A DNA stretch of 43,914 nt from GCA-2697345 sp045565015 (GTDB taxonomy: Bacteria; Pseudomonadota; Alphaproteobacteria; Rhodobacterales; Rhodobacteraceae): contig JBJLGD010000013.1 in assembly GCA_045565015.1 (NCBI GenBank), forward strand, positions 1 to 43,914, read 5' to 3'. Of the stretch, positions 1-7,815 are shown in pieces. Numbering within the stretch: position 1 is the first letter of the stretch; each line of letters begins with the position of its first letter. The notes under the pieces are model-generated. The model made no database searches and was not told where the DNA came from. It worked only from the letters and a program-made list of their open reading frames with translations. The translations under genes and the position numbers were made by a program.

Positions 1-198
1 CAAACCTTTAGTCACTGAACTGCTTATATCTTCTTTGTTCGCTTCCAAAATAACAATTTTATTGTCTAATACACTTTTGGCCGCGTTAAGAAGGGCTTTT
101 CTCTTTTTCTCGGGGTCTGAGTAAGCCAATGAATTTGCTGAACTCTTGGCTTTCTGCCCAATAGTATTCATTAGCTTTTCAATTTTCTCTGTAGTCAT
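1..198 (-). CDS. proA: Gamma-glutamyl phosphate reductase, N-terminal part (cut by window edge)
   Basis: The minus-strand frame from the ATG at 196-198 runs off the left edge and gives 66 residues. It begins MTTEKIEKLMNTIGQKAKSS and continues with a helical stretch ending in EANKEDISSSVTKGL, which matches the conserved start of glutamate-5-semialdehyde dehydrogenase (the family has a similar ILxAN..D motif there). ProA reduces glutamyl-5-phosphate with NADPH in the second step of proline synthesis. It lies 32 bases downstream of the proB PUA segment, the usual proBA order, so both are probably on one transcript. The catalytic cysteine lies outside the window, so the identification rests on the N-terminus and on context. 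Confidence 0.85.
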   Translation of the reverse strand, partial: MTTEKIEKLMNTIGQKAKSSANSLAYSDPEKKRKALLNAAKSVLDNKIVILEANKEDISSSVTKGL

Positions 199-230
199 TA
201 TTTGAAACCTTATTGTATTTATAAATAGCT

Positions 231-515
231 CTAAATAGCCATATCATCTCGATGAATTAATGCTTCTCTGCTAGAATATCCTAATATTTTTTCCACCTCA
301 ACTAATCGTGCTCCTATAATTTTTTTTGCCTCCTTCGATGTATACCGCATAAACCCAACGCCAATATACCCTCCGGTCGAGTCGTAAATATTTACAGGAT
401 CTCCTCTTTCAAATTCTCCAATTACTTTTGTCACACCGGCTGGCAGTAAAGAATTCCCATTCTGTAAGGCTAGTTCTGCACCTGGATCAATAGTGATCTC
501 ACCACAGGACTTCAT
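231..515 (-). CDS. proB: Glutamate 5-kinase, C-terminal PUA domain as a separate reading frame
   Basis: This 94-residue frame corresponds to the C-terminal PUA domain of ProB. It contains GEITIDPGAE, SLLPAGV, GEFERGDPVNIYD and the family-typical end ILGYSSREALIHRDDM. In most bacteria this domain is fused to the kinase. Here the kinase frame stops at 512-514, and the ATG of this frame (513-515) overlaps that stop as ATGA. The conserved linker residues WIQS are encoded just upstream in this frame, before the ATG. Adding one A to the A-run at 531-533 (minus-strand sense) would fuse the two parts into a normal ProB. It is therefore either a frameshift (real or sequencing error) or a translationally coupled split enzyme. 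The PUA domain is linked to proline feedback and activity in E. coli ProB and is not strictly needed for catalysis. Confidence 0.75.
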   Translation of the reverse strand: MKSCGEITIDPGAELALQNGNSLLPAGVTKVIGEFERGDPVNIYDSTGGYIGVGFMRYTSKEAKKIIGARLVEVEKILGYSSREALIHRDDMAI

Positions 516-1336
516 CGACTGGATCCATGATTTCGAGCCTGATGTGGATCAGATTTTGCCATAAACCATGTCCCTTTTTTACTGTTCTCTAGTTTTGTTA
601 ATGGGTTTAAAGGCGTGCCCTTTGTAATTATTAGAGATGTTCCACTCGAAGTGGCCATCTTTGCAGCAATAATTTTTGTTTCCATACCGCCCTTTGAAAG
701 CAGAGATCGGGATTCTCCTCCCATTTTATCTATTTCTGGAGTAATTTCCTTTACTAAAGGAACGAACTTTGCATCAGGGTCTATTAACGGATCAGAGGAA
801 TACAAGCCGTCTACGTCGCTAAGGAGTATTACCAGGTCAGCTCCAACTGTAACTCCAACCTGTGCGGCTAACCTGTCATTGTCACCATACCGTATTTCTT
901 CAGTCGCAACCGTGTCATTTTCATTAACGATGGGAACCACACCAAGATCCAGTAATTGTCCAAGTGTGGCCCTAGAGTTTAAGTATCTTTTTCTGTTACG
1001 GATATCCTCCAGAGTAACCAGTATCTGAGCAGTTTTTATATTGTGAACTGCGAGTACATCTTCATAAGCTCTTGCCAGTCGGATCTGTCCGACAGCTGCA
1101 GCTGCTTGAGATTTTTCTAAAGCAAGGTTCGCTGAATTTAGACCCAATGAGAGTCTACCAAGAGCAATTGAACCCGAAGAAACAACTATAACCTCTTGTT
1201 TTCGTTTCTTTAAAGTTTTTATATCTAAGGCTAAAGCTCTGAGCCACTCAAGCCGAATATCGCTAGTTTCTTCGTCCACTAAGAGTGAAGAACCAATTTT
1301 TACAACGATACGTTTGTATTTCTTTAAGGATTCCAT
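512..1336 (-). CDS. proB: Glutamate 5-kinase, amino-acid kinase domain
   Basis: The frame covers the full amino-acid-kinase domain of ProB, which phosphorylates glutamate with ATP in the first step of proline synthesis. Seen are the N-terminal nucleotide/substrate loop VVKIGSSLLVDE, VVSSGSIALG, the glutamate-binding region VPIVNENDTVATEEIRYGDNDRLAAQV, DVDGLYSSDP, and GGMETKIIAAKMA with the catalytic lysine. It ends early with QARNHGSSR and a stop, exactly where the linker to the PUA domain should begin. The kinase start overlaps the end of obgE by 13 bases, so translation is probably coupled to obgE. The kinase half looks intact and could be active alone. Confidence 0.9.
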   Translation of the reverse strand: MESLKKYKRIVVKIGSSLLVDEETSDIRLEWLRALALDIKTLKKRKQEVIVVSSGSIALGRLSLGLNSANLALEKSQAAAAVGQIRLARAYEDVLAVHNIKTAQILVTLEDIRNRKRYLNSRATLGQLLDLGVVPIVNENDTVATEEIRYGDNDRLAAQVGVTVGADLVILLSDVDGLYSSDPLIDPDAKFVPLVKEITPEIDKMGGESRSLLSKGGMETKIIAAKMATSSGTSLIITKGTPLNPLTKLENSKKGTWFMAKSDPHQARNHGSSR

Positions 1337-2358
1337 TGTTTTATTTCCGGTTCAATTTTATTTTTATTTTTTGAATGATCAATAATCAACTTCAGCTCTC
1401 GTAATACGCCATTCACGCCCTTTGAGGTAAACCCCGACATCTCACACACCTTACTCCCAACTGTAGACTTTAACTCAGCAAGTTTTTTATCCTTTTCTAT
1501 ATCATTTAAAGCATCAACTTTATTCAAAACAACAATTACAGGCTTTTTGACGAGGTCTCCCCCATATTTATTGAGTTCATCTAATACCATATTGTATTCC
1601 GTTACTACTGACTCAGATGTCCCATCAACTAAATGTAAAAGTACCGAACATCGCTCGACATGCCCAAGAAACCGGGTACCAATCCCCTTTCCTTCTGATG
1701 CACCCTGTATCAAACCTGGTATATCAGCTATTACAAACTCAGTCTGATCTACTCCAACCACTCCGAGATTAGGATGTAGTGTTGTAAAGGGATAATCAGC
1801 GATTTTAGGGCGTGCATTTGAAGAAGCAGCTAGAAAGGTTGACTTCCCTGCGTTTGGGACGCCTATAAGGCCTACATCTGCTATCAATTTCAACCTTAAC
1901 CATATTGTTCTCTCAACTCCAGATTGCCCAGGATTTGCCCGTCTTGGAGCTTGATTGAGCGACGTTTTAAAATGGAGATTTCCAAAACCACCATTTCCTC
2001 CTAATCCTAACTTAAAAGTTTGCCCAAGGTTAGACATATCGACTAAAACAGTCTGTTGATCCTCATCAAGGATCTCGGTTCCTACAGGAACCTTTAAGAA
2101 GATACTTTCTCCGTCTTTACCAGAACGTTGCTTGCCCATACCGCCTTGCCCACTTTTAGCAAAAAAGTGCTGCTGGTATCTAAAATCTATTAGAGTATTC
2201 AGTCCGTCAACCGCTTGAACAATGACATCACCACCTCGACCGCCATCTCCGCCATCTGGACCCCCATATTCGATGTATTTCTCACGTCTAAAGCTTACTG
2301 CTCCACTACCGCCCGATCCGGATCGAATATATATTTTTGCTAAATCAAGAAACTTCAT
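1324..2358 (-). CDS. obgE: GTPase Obg/CgtA
   Basis: A 344-residue ribosome-assembly GTPase that acts on the 50S subunit. The N-terminal glycine-rich Obg fold is obvious (GSGGSGAVSFRREKYIEYGG, then GGRGGDV). The G domain follows with G1 GVPNAGKSTF, the switch I region DYPFTTLHPNLG, G3 ADIPGLIQGASEGKGIG and G4 NKVD. There is no long C-terminal OCT extension, as in the shorter alphaproteobacterial forms. It lies 34 bases downstream of a GNAT acetyltransferase gene and overlaps proB by 13 bases, in the common rplU-rpmA-obgE-proBA cluster. The reading frame is intact and there is nothing unusual in it. Confidence 0.97.
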   Translation of the reverse strand: MKFLDLAKIYIRSGSGGSGAVSFRREKYIEYGGPDGGDGGRGGDVIVQAVDGLNTLIDFRYQQHFFAKSGQGGMGKQRSGKDGESIFLKVPVGTEILDEDQQTVLVDMSNLGQTFKLGLGGNGGFGNLHFKTSLNQAPRRANPGQSGVERTIWLRLKLIADVGLIGVPNAGKSTFLAASSNARPKIADYPFTTLHPNLGVVGVDQTEFVIADIPGLIQGASEGKGIGTRFLGHVERCSVLLHLVDGTSESVVTEYNMVLDELNKYGGDLVKKPVIVVLNKVDALNDIEKDKKLAELKSTVGSKVCEMSGFTSKGVNGVLRELKLIIDHSKNKNKIEPEIKQWNP

Positions 2359-2392
2359 ATTTACACCCTAGCAAATTTAAACTGAGATTAAT

Positions 2393-2929
2393 CTAATTTC
2401 CTAATATATGTCCATGTGGGAACCGATTGTTTTCTTGACACAGAAAAATTCTCTGCAGCCCAATATATTCAAAGCCAGAATTTTCGAGAACTCTTGAAGA
2501 GGCTGGATTATCTTGAAATACAGATCCAAATATCGTCCTACATCCTTGAGGATTGAGTTTTATAAATGCTTTAACAGCTTCAGTAGCAATACCAGTATTC
2601 CATATAGATGGTACCACCCAATAGGCAATTTCTGATTGCGATCTATCCAGCCTGTTAAGACTTACCACCCCCACAAAATCTATTCTATCAGCTCTCTTTA
2701 ATTCAATGCCCCAAGCATCTTCTGACTGGTCTTTCGCTAGTGAATTCTTAATGAATTGTTCTGTATAACCTTCTGGCAATGGATATGGAATAGTTCCTGT
2801 TGATCTAGCAACACGTAGATCTTTAATATTTTTTTCAATATTAATTTTATCATCAATACTGACAGGCCGTATGTAAAGCCGCTCAGTTCTAAATGATGCT
2901 TTACCTTTTAATTCTGCTGCCATAGTCAT
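2393..2929 (-). CDS. GNAT family N-acetyltransferase (RimJ/RimL type)
   Basis: A 178-residue acetyltransferase of the RimJ/RimL (Acetyltransf_3) group. It starts with the typical TERLYIRPVSIDD strand, has IGI-like core strands (DFVGVVSLNRLDRSQSEIAYWVVPSIWNTGIATEAVKAFI, where the acetyl-CoA loop is the region around NTGIATEA) and ends with SSRVLENSGFEYIGLQ, the usual C-terminal motif. The acceptor cannot be told from sequence; relatives acetylate protein N-termini or small amines. A GNAT gene between rpmA and obgE is common in alphaproteobacteria. Its ATG overlaps the stop of the upstream LysE-like gene by 4 bases (ATGA), so the two were built as a translational pair. Confidence 0.88.
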   Translation of the reverse strand: MTMAAELKGKASFRTERLYIRPVSIDDKINIEKNIKDLRVARSTGTIPYPLPEGYTEQFIKNSLAKDQSEDAWGIELKRADRIDFVGVVSLNRLDRSQSEIAYWVVPSIWNTGIATEAVKAFIKLNPQGCRTIFGSVFQDNPASSRVLENSGFEYIGLQRIFLCQENNRFPHGHILGN

Positions 2930-3529
2930 TCAGCACCAGTCAGCAAGACGCTTAAGACACTTAATAGCGTTACTGTCCCCAAAGTCCACATTAGGTACTT
3001 CTCATACTTTGTTCCAGAAAAGTATTGCGCCATTTTAACACCACCCATTGTCCATAATGGATGAAAAATAAGTTGAATAATCAATATAATAAATGCTATA
3101 CTTAATGTTGTTAAGAAAACTGGAGAGTCTTCAAAAGTAAAAGCTGTAAAGCTTGTTGTTATTAATGCCCAAGCCTTAGGGTTGAATGGGTGTACTAACA
3201 AACCAGAAAAAAAGCCTGGTACTTTTTCGAGATCTTCTTTTGCCTTAAATCTCATATTTGCAACACGCCAAGCCAACCATATCATATACCCTGCAGAGAC
3301 CCATTTAAGTAATGAAAAAATCAAAGGTGCATGGGAGGCAGTTTCCAAAAGACCGTAACCAATAGGCCATATTTATTATTTGTTTACCAAGGCATACGCC
3401 TAATACGAATGGTAAAGCAGACCGAAAACCATATTTAGCACCCGCTGCCATCAAAACCATATTTGCGGGACCTGGAGTACCTACGACACTAACAGCGAAA
3501 AACACAAAACTCGTAAACGCAATACTCAT
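2926..3529 (-). pseudogene. LysE/RhtB-family amino-acid exporter, frameshifted
   Basis: Two frames together make one LysE/RhtB-type exporter. The first (3305-3529) gives MSIAFTSFVFFAVSVVGTPGPANMVLMAAGAKYGFRSAL... with the family signature TPGPAN and GxxxG-rich helices, then derails after GKQIINMAYW. The second (2926-3348) gives the rest: LLKWVSAGYMIWLAWR, HPFNPKAW (another family motif) and three C-terminal membrane segments. Removing one base near 3364 restores INMAIGYGLLETASHAPLIF across the junction. Members export amino acids or homoserine lactones. The disruption sits in the middle of an expressed operon and may be a true pseudogene or a read error. Apart from the single shift, both parts look conserved, which argues against old decay. 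Confidence 0.8.
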
Positions 3530-3540
3530 TTTTTAACCTT

Positions 3541-3574
3541 AAAAATAAAAAAGACCGGCCTTTAGCCGATCTTT
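3541..3574 (-). terminator. Rho-independent terminator after rpmA
   Basis: On the minus strand a 10-bp stem (AAAGATCGGC / GCCGGTCTTT, one G-U wobble) with a 5-base loop is followed at once by a run of T interrupted by one A. It lies between the rpmA stop (3598) and the LysE-like start (3529). It would end or attenuate the ribosomal-protein transcript, with partial read-through into the lysE-GNAT-obgE-proBA genes. Confidence 0.8.
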
Positions 3575-3597
3575 AAAAAAACTTTTTTAAAATACGA

Positions 3598-3867
3598 CTA
3601 CTCTGCAGCTAAGTCTATCGGTAACACTGATATAAAGGTACGACCTTTTAACCCTTTATGAAACTTTACAGCTCCATCAACTTTTGCAAATATAGTATGG
3701 TCTTTACCAATCCCAACGCCCTCACCAGGCCACCATCTCGTCCCACGTTGACGACAAATAATATTACCAGGAATTACACTTTCACCACCAAATTTTTTAA
3801 CTCCCAGCCGTCTACCTGCTGAGTCGCGTCCATTTCGTGAAGAACCACCAGCTTTTTTATGAGCCAT
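3598..3867 (-). CDS. rpmA: 50S ribosomal protein L27
   Basis: An 89-residue L27 with the classic start MAHKKAGGSSRNGRDSAGRR and the motifs GVKKFGGE, GNIICRQRGTRWWPG and GVGIGKDHTIFAK. L27's N-terminus reaches the peptidyl-transferase centre of the 50S subunit. The start codon overlaps the end of rplU by 11 bases, so the two are coupled. The terminator hairpin at 3541-3574 follows. The length is normal and there is no N-terminal extension of the kind cleaved in Firmicutes. Confidence 0.98.
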   Translation of the reverse strand: MAHKKAGGSSRNGRDSAGRRLGVKKFGGESVIPGNIICRQRGTRWWPGEGVGIGKDHTIFAKVDGAVKFHKGLKGRTFISVLPIDLAAE

Positions 3868-4525
3868 CTTTTTTCTCCTTGGTTACGTTTTTTTCTGCCT
3901 TAGCTTTAGGTGCTGCTTTAGCTTTGGGCTCTGCCTTAGCTTTAGGTGTTGCTTTAGCTTTGGGCTCTGCCTTAGCTTTAGGTGTTGCTTTAACTTTGGG
4001 CTCTGCCTTAACTTTAGGTGCTGCTTTAGCTTTGGGCTCTGCCTTAGCTTTGGGCTCTGCCTTAGCTTTGGGCTCTGCCTTAGCTTTAGGTGCTGCTTTA
4101 GCTTTTGGTTCTGTTTTAACCACTTTCTTTGGCCTCGGTTCAGGGGCTATAGCACGGTCTATAACTAAACCAGCTCCGTCCAGAGCTTCTTTAATACCAG
4201 ATTTCGAAGCGCCAGAAGCTAAAATTTCAGTTATACGTAGCAACGTTAATTGCTGTCGATGCCCTTTAGTACGTTTGGATGAATGCTTTCTACGCCTTTT
4301 TACAAAGTTGATAGTTTTATCACCCTTAATTTGGTCTATGACCTCAGCTTGAACACCGGCATCTTTAACTAATGGAGTACCAACCATTGATTTGGCCCCA
4401 CCAATCATAAGAATATTATTAAATTGAATCTTTTCTCCGGCAAGAGCATTAAGTTTTTCTACCCTTAAAGTATCACCTGATGATACCTTATATTGCTTTC
4501 CGCCAGTTTTTATAACAGCAAACAT
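3857..4525 (-). CDS. rplU: 50S ribosomal protein L21 with a repetitive basic C-terminal tail
   Basis: Residues 1 to about 103 are canonical L21: MFAVIKTGGKQYKVSSGDTL, then VKRRRKHSSKRTKGHRQ and LRITEI. The core is followed by a linker and a low-complexity tail of twelve six-residue units (KAKAEP/KAKAAP/KVKAEP), giving 222 residues against roughly 100 in E. coli. Extended Lys/Ala/Pro-rich L21 tails are known in alphaproteobacteria; their role is unclear, but the positive charge suggests rRNA contact. ATG 4523-4525 is preceded by AGGA at a fitting distance. It is the first gene of the operon and has a partly GC-rich 5' leader. Confidence 0.96.
   Translation of the reverse strand: MFAVIKTGGKQYKVSSGDTLRVEKLNALAGEKIQFNNILMIGGAKSMVGTPLVKDAGVQAEVIDQIKGDKTINFVKRRRKHSSKRTKGHRQQLTLLRITEILASGASKSGIKEALDGAGLVIDRAIAPEPRPKKVVKTEPKAKAAPKAKAEPKAKAEPKAKAEPKAKAAPKVKAEPKVKATPKAKAEPKAKATPKAKAEPKAKAAPKAKAEKNVTKEKKDGS
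3895..4113 (-). repeat. Tandem 18/36-bp repeat inside rplU
   Basis: About twelve copies of an 18-bp unit, many paired into a 36-bp unit, encode the KAKAEP-type repeats of the L21 tail. Units differ by single bases (GTT or GCT alanine/threonine/valine variants). That suggests recent slippage or unequal exchange with light divergence. Copy number is expected to vary between strains and could be mis-assembled with short reads. Confidence 0.9.
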
Positions 4526-4745
4526 GTTTAATCCTACTATAGTCGCGTCCTACGGTCCCTCGACGGAGTTTAAGAAATTTAATACCACCTCGAACAGCGC
4601 GTCCCGGATAGGGACGAAAATGAACAATCAAAATTAATCGATTAGCGGGCTTATCAATGTTTTCTTTACATAAGTCAATAATCAAAATGATACTTAAGAT
4701 TTACGGAACGTTACTTAGAAGTTTATAACTAATAAGTTTTAAAAA
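4526..4745 (-). promoter_or_regulatory. Leader/promoter region of the rplU operon
   Basis: These 220 bases have no convincing gene. The half next to rplU (about 4541-4616) is clearly richer in G and C than other intergenic DNA here. It contains a perfect 6-bp hairpin (CGTCCC, 5-base loop, GGGACG; 4600-4616), and another GGTCCC at 4554-4559 could pair with the same GGGAC arm. This suggests a structured 5' leader, possibly for ribosomal-protein autoregulation. I do not recognise it as a named family, and no promoter hexamers stand out enough to assign. Confidence 0.3.
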
Positions 4746-5579
4746 TTAGGTACCGCTAGCAACTGAAGATTGCGCAAGAAACTTACCCAATTTGTAACTT
4801 TGTATTCCAAATAATTTATCAAAAATAAAGTTAATATTATTACTTAAATATCTACCAGGCTTACTATTTGAAAATTCTAAATATTCCTTTAACTCGTTGT
4901 CAGTTAGATTTTTAAAGGAAGTAACAGAAAAATTTAAAACCCAATCAGTCATTCGCTTCCTGGCCTCACTCTCATTTAACCAAATCTGGGAGATCATCTC
5001 TCTCTCTGTTAAACTTTGATCCGAAGTAGCTAAACCTGCAGCATAACCTTCATAAAATGCCAAATTTGAATTCATAGAACTAGAAATATTATCTTCGATA
5101 AACCCATTCGCATTAATAATTTCATTATATAACTTAAATCTGTAGGGCTTTAGATACTTTAGCTGTTTGACGGTATTACGGGCTTTTTCTTTTTCACCAT
5201 CATCTCTTATTTTTATACGTGTTATAAGCTCGTTCTCTATTATCTTTACACCAAGGGGTTTCTCATAAAAATCGATAGCAAGTAGAAAAATAGACAATGA
5301 CTCCAAATTTGTTAATTCTTTTTTGAAATAATCTTTCATTAATTTGGTCGAGTAAATTTCATTAATGTTCTTATTCCAGCCAACTACTGACTGACTGTTT
5401 TTTAAATCGCCCTGCATTTCTTTTGCAGCGATAAGACCCTCTTCACGTATCTCCTCAAAAAGGCGATCTAACTTCAGAGCTAAAAATATCCTGTTTAAAT
5501 CATTAGACTCTTCGGCATTCGTCGAAAATGCAAAGATATTAAAACAGATTATATATACAATAGTTTTTAAATAAGACAT
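4746..5579 (-). CDS. Secreted protein with DUF2059-like C-terminal region
   Basis: A 277-residue protein with a signal peptide: MSYLK, hydrophobic TIVYIICFNIFAF, then STNA before the mature EESND. The mature part is charged and helical. Near the C-terminus LTDNELKEYLEFSNSKPGRYLSNN resembles the DUF2059 pattern (ELxxxLxFxxSPxGxxL), which is common in periplasmic alphaproteobacterial proteins of unknown role. It lies 160 bases upstream of rplU in the same direction and is probably a separate unit. The DUF assignment is by motif resemblance only, and no function can be inferred. Confidence 0.75.
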   Translation of the reverse strand: MSYLKTIVYIICFNIFAFSTNAEESNDLNRIFLALKLDRLFEEIREEGLIAAKEMQGDLKNSQSVVGWNKNINEIYSTKLMKDYFKKELTNLESLSIFLLAIDFYEKPLGVKIIENELITRIKIRDDGEKEKARNTVKQLKYLKPYRFKLYNEIINANGFIEDNISSSMNSNLAFYEGYAAGLATSDQSLTEREMISQIWLNESEARKRMTDWVLNFSVTSFKNLTDNELKEYLEFSNSKPGRYLSNNINFIFDKLFGIQSYKLGKFLAQSSVASGT

Positions 5580-5715
5580 TTTTTAGCATATTCTTTAAAG
5601 TAAGTTATCTTTGTTTAATATGAGGCATAATATATAAACACAAGTGGGCATAATCACCTATATTAAAAAGCTTTTTTATTATAAGTTCGAGTTGAGTGTT
5701 AAAAAGGAGGTAAAT

Positions 5716-6666
5716 ATGACCCAAATTTATAAACTTCCAGAGATTTTAAAAGCTCTTGATAAAATAGATCTCATAGAGTCTATGGAAACAGCGTTTAAGT
5801 CGGTAAGTAAGAATGAAGTCGTTCTTCCACCAGTTGGTGAAATGTTGTTTCCTGAGTCAAATGGAGAAGTTCATATAAAATATGGAGCAATAAAAAAAGA
5901 TCAGGATTTTGTCGTTAAGTTGGCTACTGGTTTTTTTGATAATCCTTCTAAAGGATTACCACCTTTTAGCGGCTGTATGCTTGTCTTCAGCCAATCGACA
6001 GGTGTATTGAAGGCAATTCTTTTGGAAGAAGGAGAGTTAACAAACCATAGAACAGCAGCAGCTGGAGCGGTTGCTGCAAAAATATTAGGGCCAAAAACCA
6101 TAAATCAAATTGGTATAGTAGGAACTGGTGTTCAAGCTCGCCTTCAAGCGGCATATCTAAGAAAAGTAACTAACTGCAGAAATCTTTGTATTTGGGGCAG
6201 AAGCTTAGAAAACGCAGAATTTGCAGCTGAGGATCTAAAGGAAATGGGTTTTAAAGCCACAGTTGCAATTGATCTGAAAACTCTTTGCTCTGGGTCTAAT
6301 TTAATAGTAACCACAACACCAAGTAATAGCCCTCTATTAAAGATTGATATGATTTCAGCGGGCACTCACATTACCGCTATGGGTTCTGATACGCCCGAAA
6401 AATGTGAACTATCCCCCAAAATACTTTCAAGTGCAGCTATTATTTCTACCGACAGTAAAGCCCAAGCAATACATCGAGGTGAAATTGCGAAAGCTCTTTC
6501 AGAAAAAGAAATAACCGAAAATCAAATAAAAGAACTAGGTGATATCATTATAGATCCCTCTAAGGGTCGCATAAATGAAGAACAAATAACCATTTCAGAT
6601 TTATCTGGAGTAGCAGCGCAGGATATTATGATTGCAAAAGAAGTAACGAAGATATTAGCAAACTGA
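5716..6666 (+). CDS. Ornithine cyclodeaminase / mu-crystallin family enzyme
   Basis: A 316-residue NAD(P)-dependent enzyme. I start it at the ATG at 5716 because a strong AAGGAGG lies just upstream; an earlier in-frame start at 5644 would add 24 residues unlike the family. Seen are VHIKYG and VVKLATGFFDNP (substrate/cofactor region), LEEGELTNHRTAAAGAVAAKILG, the Rossmann motif IGIVGTGVQA, and GTHITAMGSDTPEKCEL. Relatives include ornithine cyclodeaminase, EutC of ectoine use, iminosuccinate reductase BhcD and alanine dehydrogenase. It faces a threonine-dehydratase-like gene, a pairing that also occurs as eutB/eutC and bhcB/bhcD. I cannot choose the substrate from sequence alone. Confidence 0.85.
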   Translation: MTQIYKLPEILKALDKIDLIESMETAFKSVSKNEVVLPPVGEMLFPESNGEVHIKYGAIKKDQDFVVKLATGFFDNPSKGLPPFSGCMLVFSQSTGVLKAILLEEGELTNHRTAAAGAVAAKILGPKTINQIGIVGTGVQARLQAAYLRKVTNCRNLCIWGRSLENAEFAAEDLKEMGFKATVAIDLKTLCSGSNLIVTTTPSNSPLLKIDMISAGTHITAMGSDTPEKCELSPKILSSAAIISTDSKAQAIHRGEIAKALSEKEITENQIKELGDIIIDPSKGRINEEQITISDLSGVAAQDIMIAKEVTKILAN

Positions 6667-6692
6667 TAGATCATACATTTTTTATTAATTCC

Positions 6693-7670
6693 CTAGAGTA
6701 ATAGCTTCTTGGTTAGGGATCTATCAATATTAGCACCACAGGAAATAACAATGGACGTTTGATCGGCGAGATCAGAGTAAACTTGTTCATATCCAGCCAA
6801 TGCTAGAGCTGCTGACCCTTCAACAATTTGGTGTTCGTCATAAGCAAACTTTAAAAAAGATTTTGTTATTTCGTCTTCGTTACACCATAACAACTCGTCG
6901 ACTGTACTCTTACAGATATCAAAGGTAATGGTATCACTATCAATTCCACCTGATACGCCGTCGGCTAAGGTTGGCTGATGCTGTGTCTCAATAATCTTTC
7001 CAACTCTAAGAGAGTCTCCTAATGTGCAGGAATTAGTTGCAGACACACCCCATATTCTTATTTCTGGCTTAGAAGCTTTCAACACAGCCGAAATACCACT
7101 AATCAGACCACCACCCCCCATTGATATAAAAACATTATCAATTTTATCTAATCCCAAGCTATCAATTAACTCCAAAGAAATTGTACCTTGACCCGCAATG
7201 ATATCAAGGTCGTTATAAGGTGAAACATAATAATAATCATCTGCTTCAGACAAATTCTGCGCATAGCTTTCCGCCTGACCACTCTCAGCACCATGAAGAA
7301 CTACATTGACCCCAAATGAATTAATTTTATCTAATTTTACTTGTGCCACTGTTTCTGGAAGCACTACTGTGAGATTTCCCCCAAGCTCTTTTGCGGCATA
7401 AGAACAAGCTAATCCATGATTTCCAGAAGATGCTGTTATCAGCCGCGAACCATCTAACTTAGACAAATCACTCAGTGCGGTAAGCTTACTAAATGCGCCA
7501 CGGAGCTTAAATGACCCGCTATACTGAAAATTTTCTGCTTTAAAAAATAAATCATCTCCGTAGACATTTGACTTAATTAATGGCGTATAACATATTTTAT
7601 TTGAGATCCTTGCATAAGCTTGTTGAGATTGCTTCTTTATTTGCTCTAACGAAAGTGATTTTTGGGACAT
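6693..7670 (-). CDS. Threonine/serine dehydratase-family PLP enzyme
   Basis: A fold-type II PLP enzyme of 325 residues. The start is placed at 7668-7670, where GGAGAG precedes the ATG; the longer frame to 7730 lacks a ribosome site. The PLP lysine is Lys55 in SGSFKLRGA. SSGNHG binds the substrate carboxylate, the glycine loop is SMGGGGLISG, and ISCGANID lies near the C-terminus. It lacks the C-terminal ACT regulatory domain of biosynthetic IlvA, which fits a catabolic ammonia-lyase. Candidate activities are threonine/serine dehydratase, serine racemase, 3-hydroxyaspartate dehydratase (BhcB) or the EutB type. It ends 26 bases from the convergent cyclodeaminase-like gene. Confidence 0.88.
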   Translation of the reverse strand: MSQKSLSLEQIKKQSQQAYARISNKICYTPLIKSNVYGDDLFFKAENFQYSGSFKLRGAFSKLTALSDLSKLDGSRLITASSGNHGLACSYAAKELGGNLTVVLPETVAQVKLDKINSFGVNVVLHGAESGQAESYAQNLSEADDYYYVSPYNDLDIIAGQGTISLELIDSLGLDKIDNVFISMGGGGLISGISAVLKASKPEIRIWGVSATNSCTLGDSLRVGKIIETQHQPTLADGVSGGIDSDTITFDICKSTVDELLWCNEDEITKSFLKFAYDEHQIVEGSAALALAGYEQVYSDLADQTSIVISCGANIDRSLTKKLLL

Positions 7671-7815
7671 AAACTCTCCGAAAATTAATAATATATGGAT
7701 CATTATGATCTTGAAAGTCTTGCAGTACAATACATAATAACGAAGAAAGTATTACCGATTATAATTAATAATTTCTATTTATATGAATAAAAATTAAATT
7801 TAAAGGCGACTGAGA

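Noticed and set aside
3837..4352. Plus-strand frame with long ALALGSALALG repeats
   Set aside because: It is the antisense reading of the rplU tail repeats; the periodicity is fully explained by the KAKAEP coding repeat.
4488..4685. 65-residue frame upstream of and overlapping rplU
   Set aside because: No family resemblance, it overlaps the start of rplU in another frame and lies in the leader; probably chance.
5624..5654. Direct repeat GGCATAAT upstream of the cyclodeaminase-like gene
   Set aside because: Two 8-bp copies in AT-rich DNA are not enough to call an operator or promoter.
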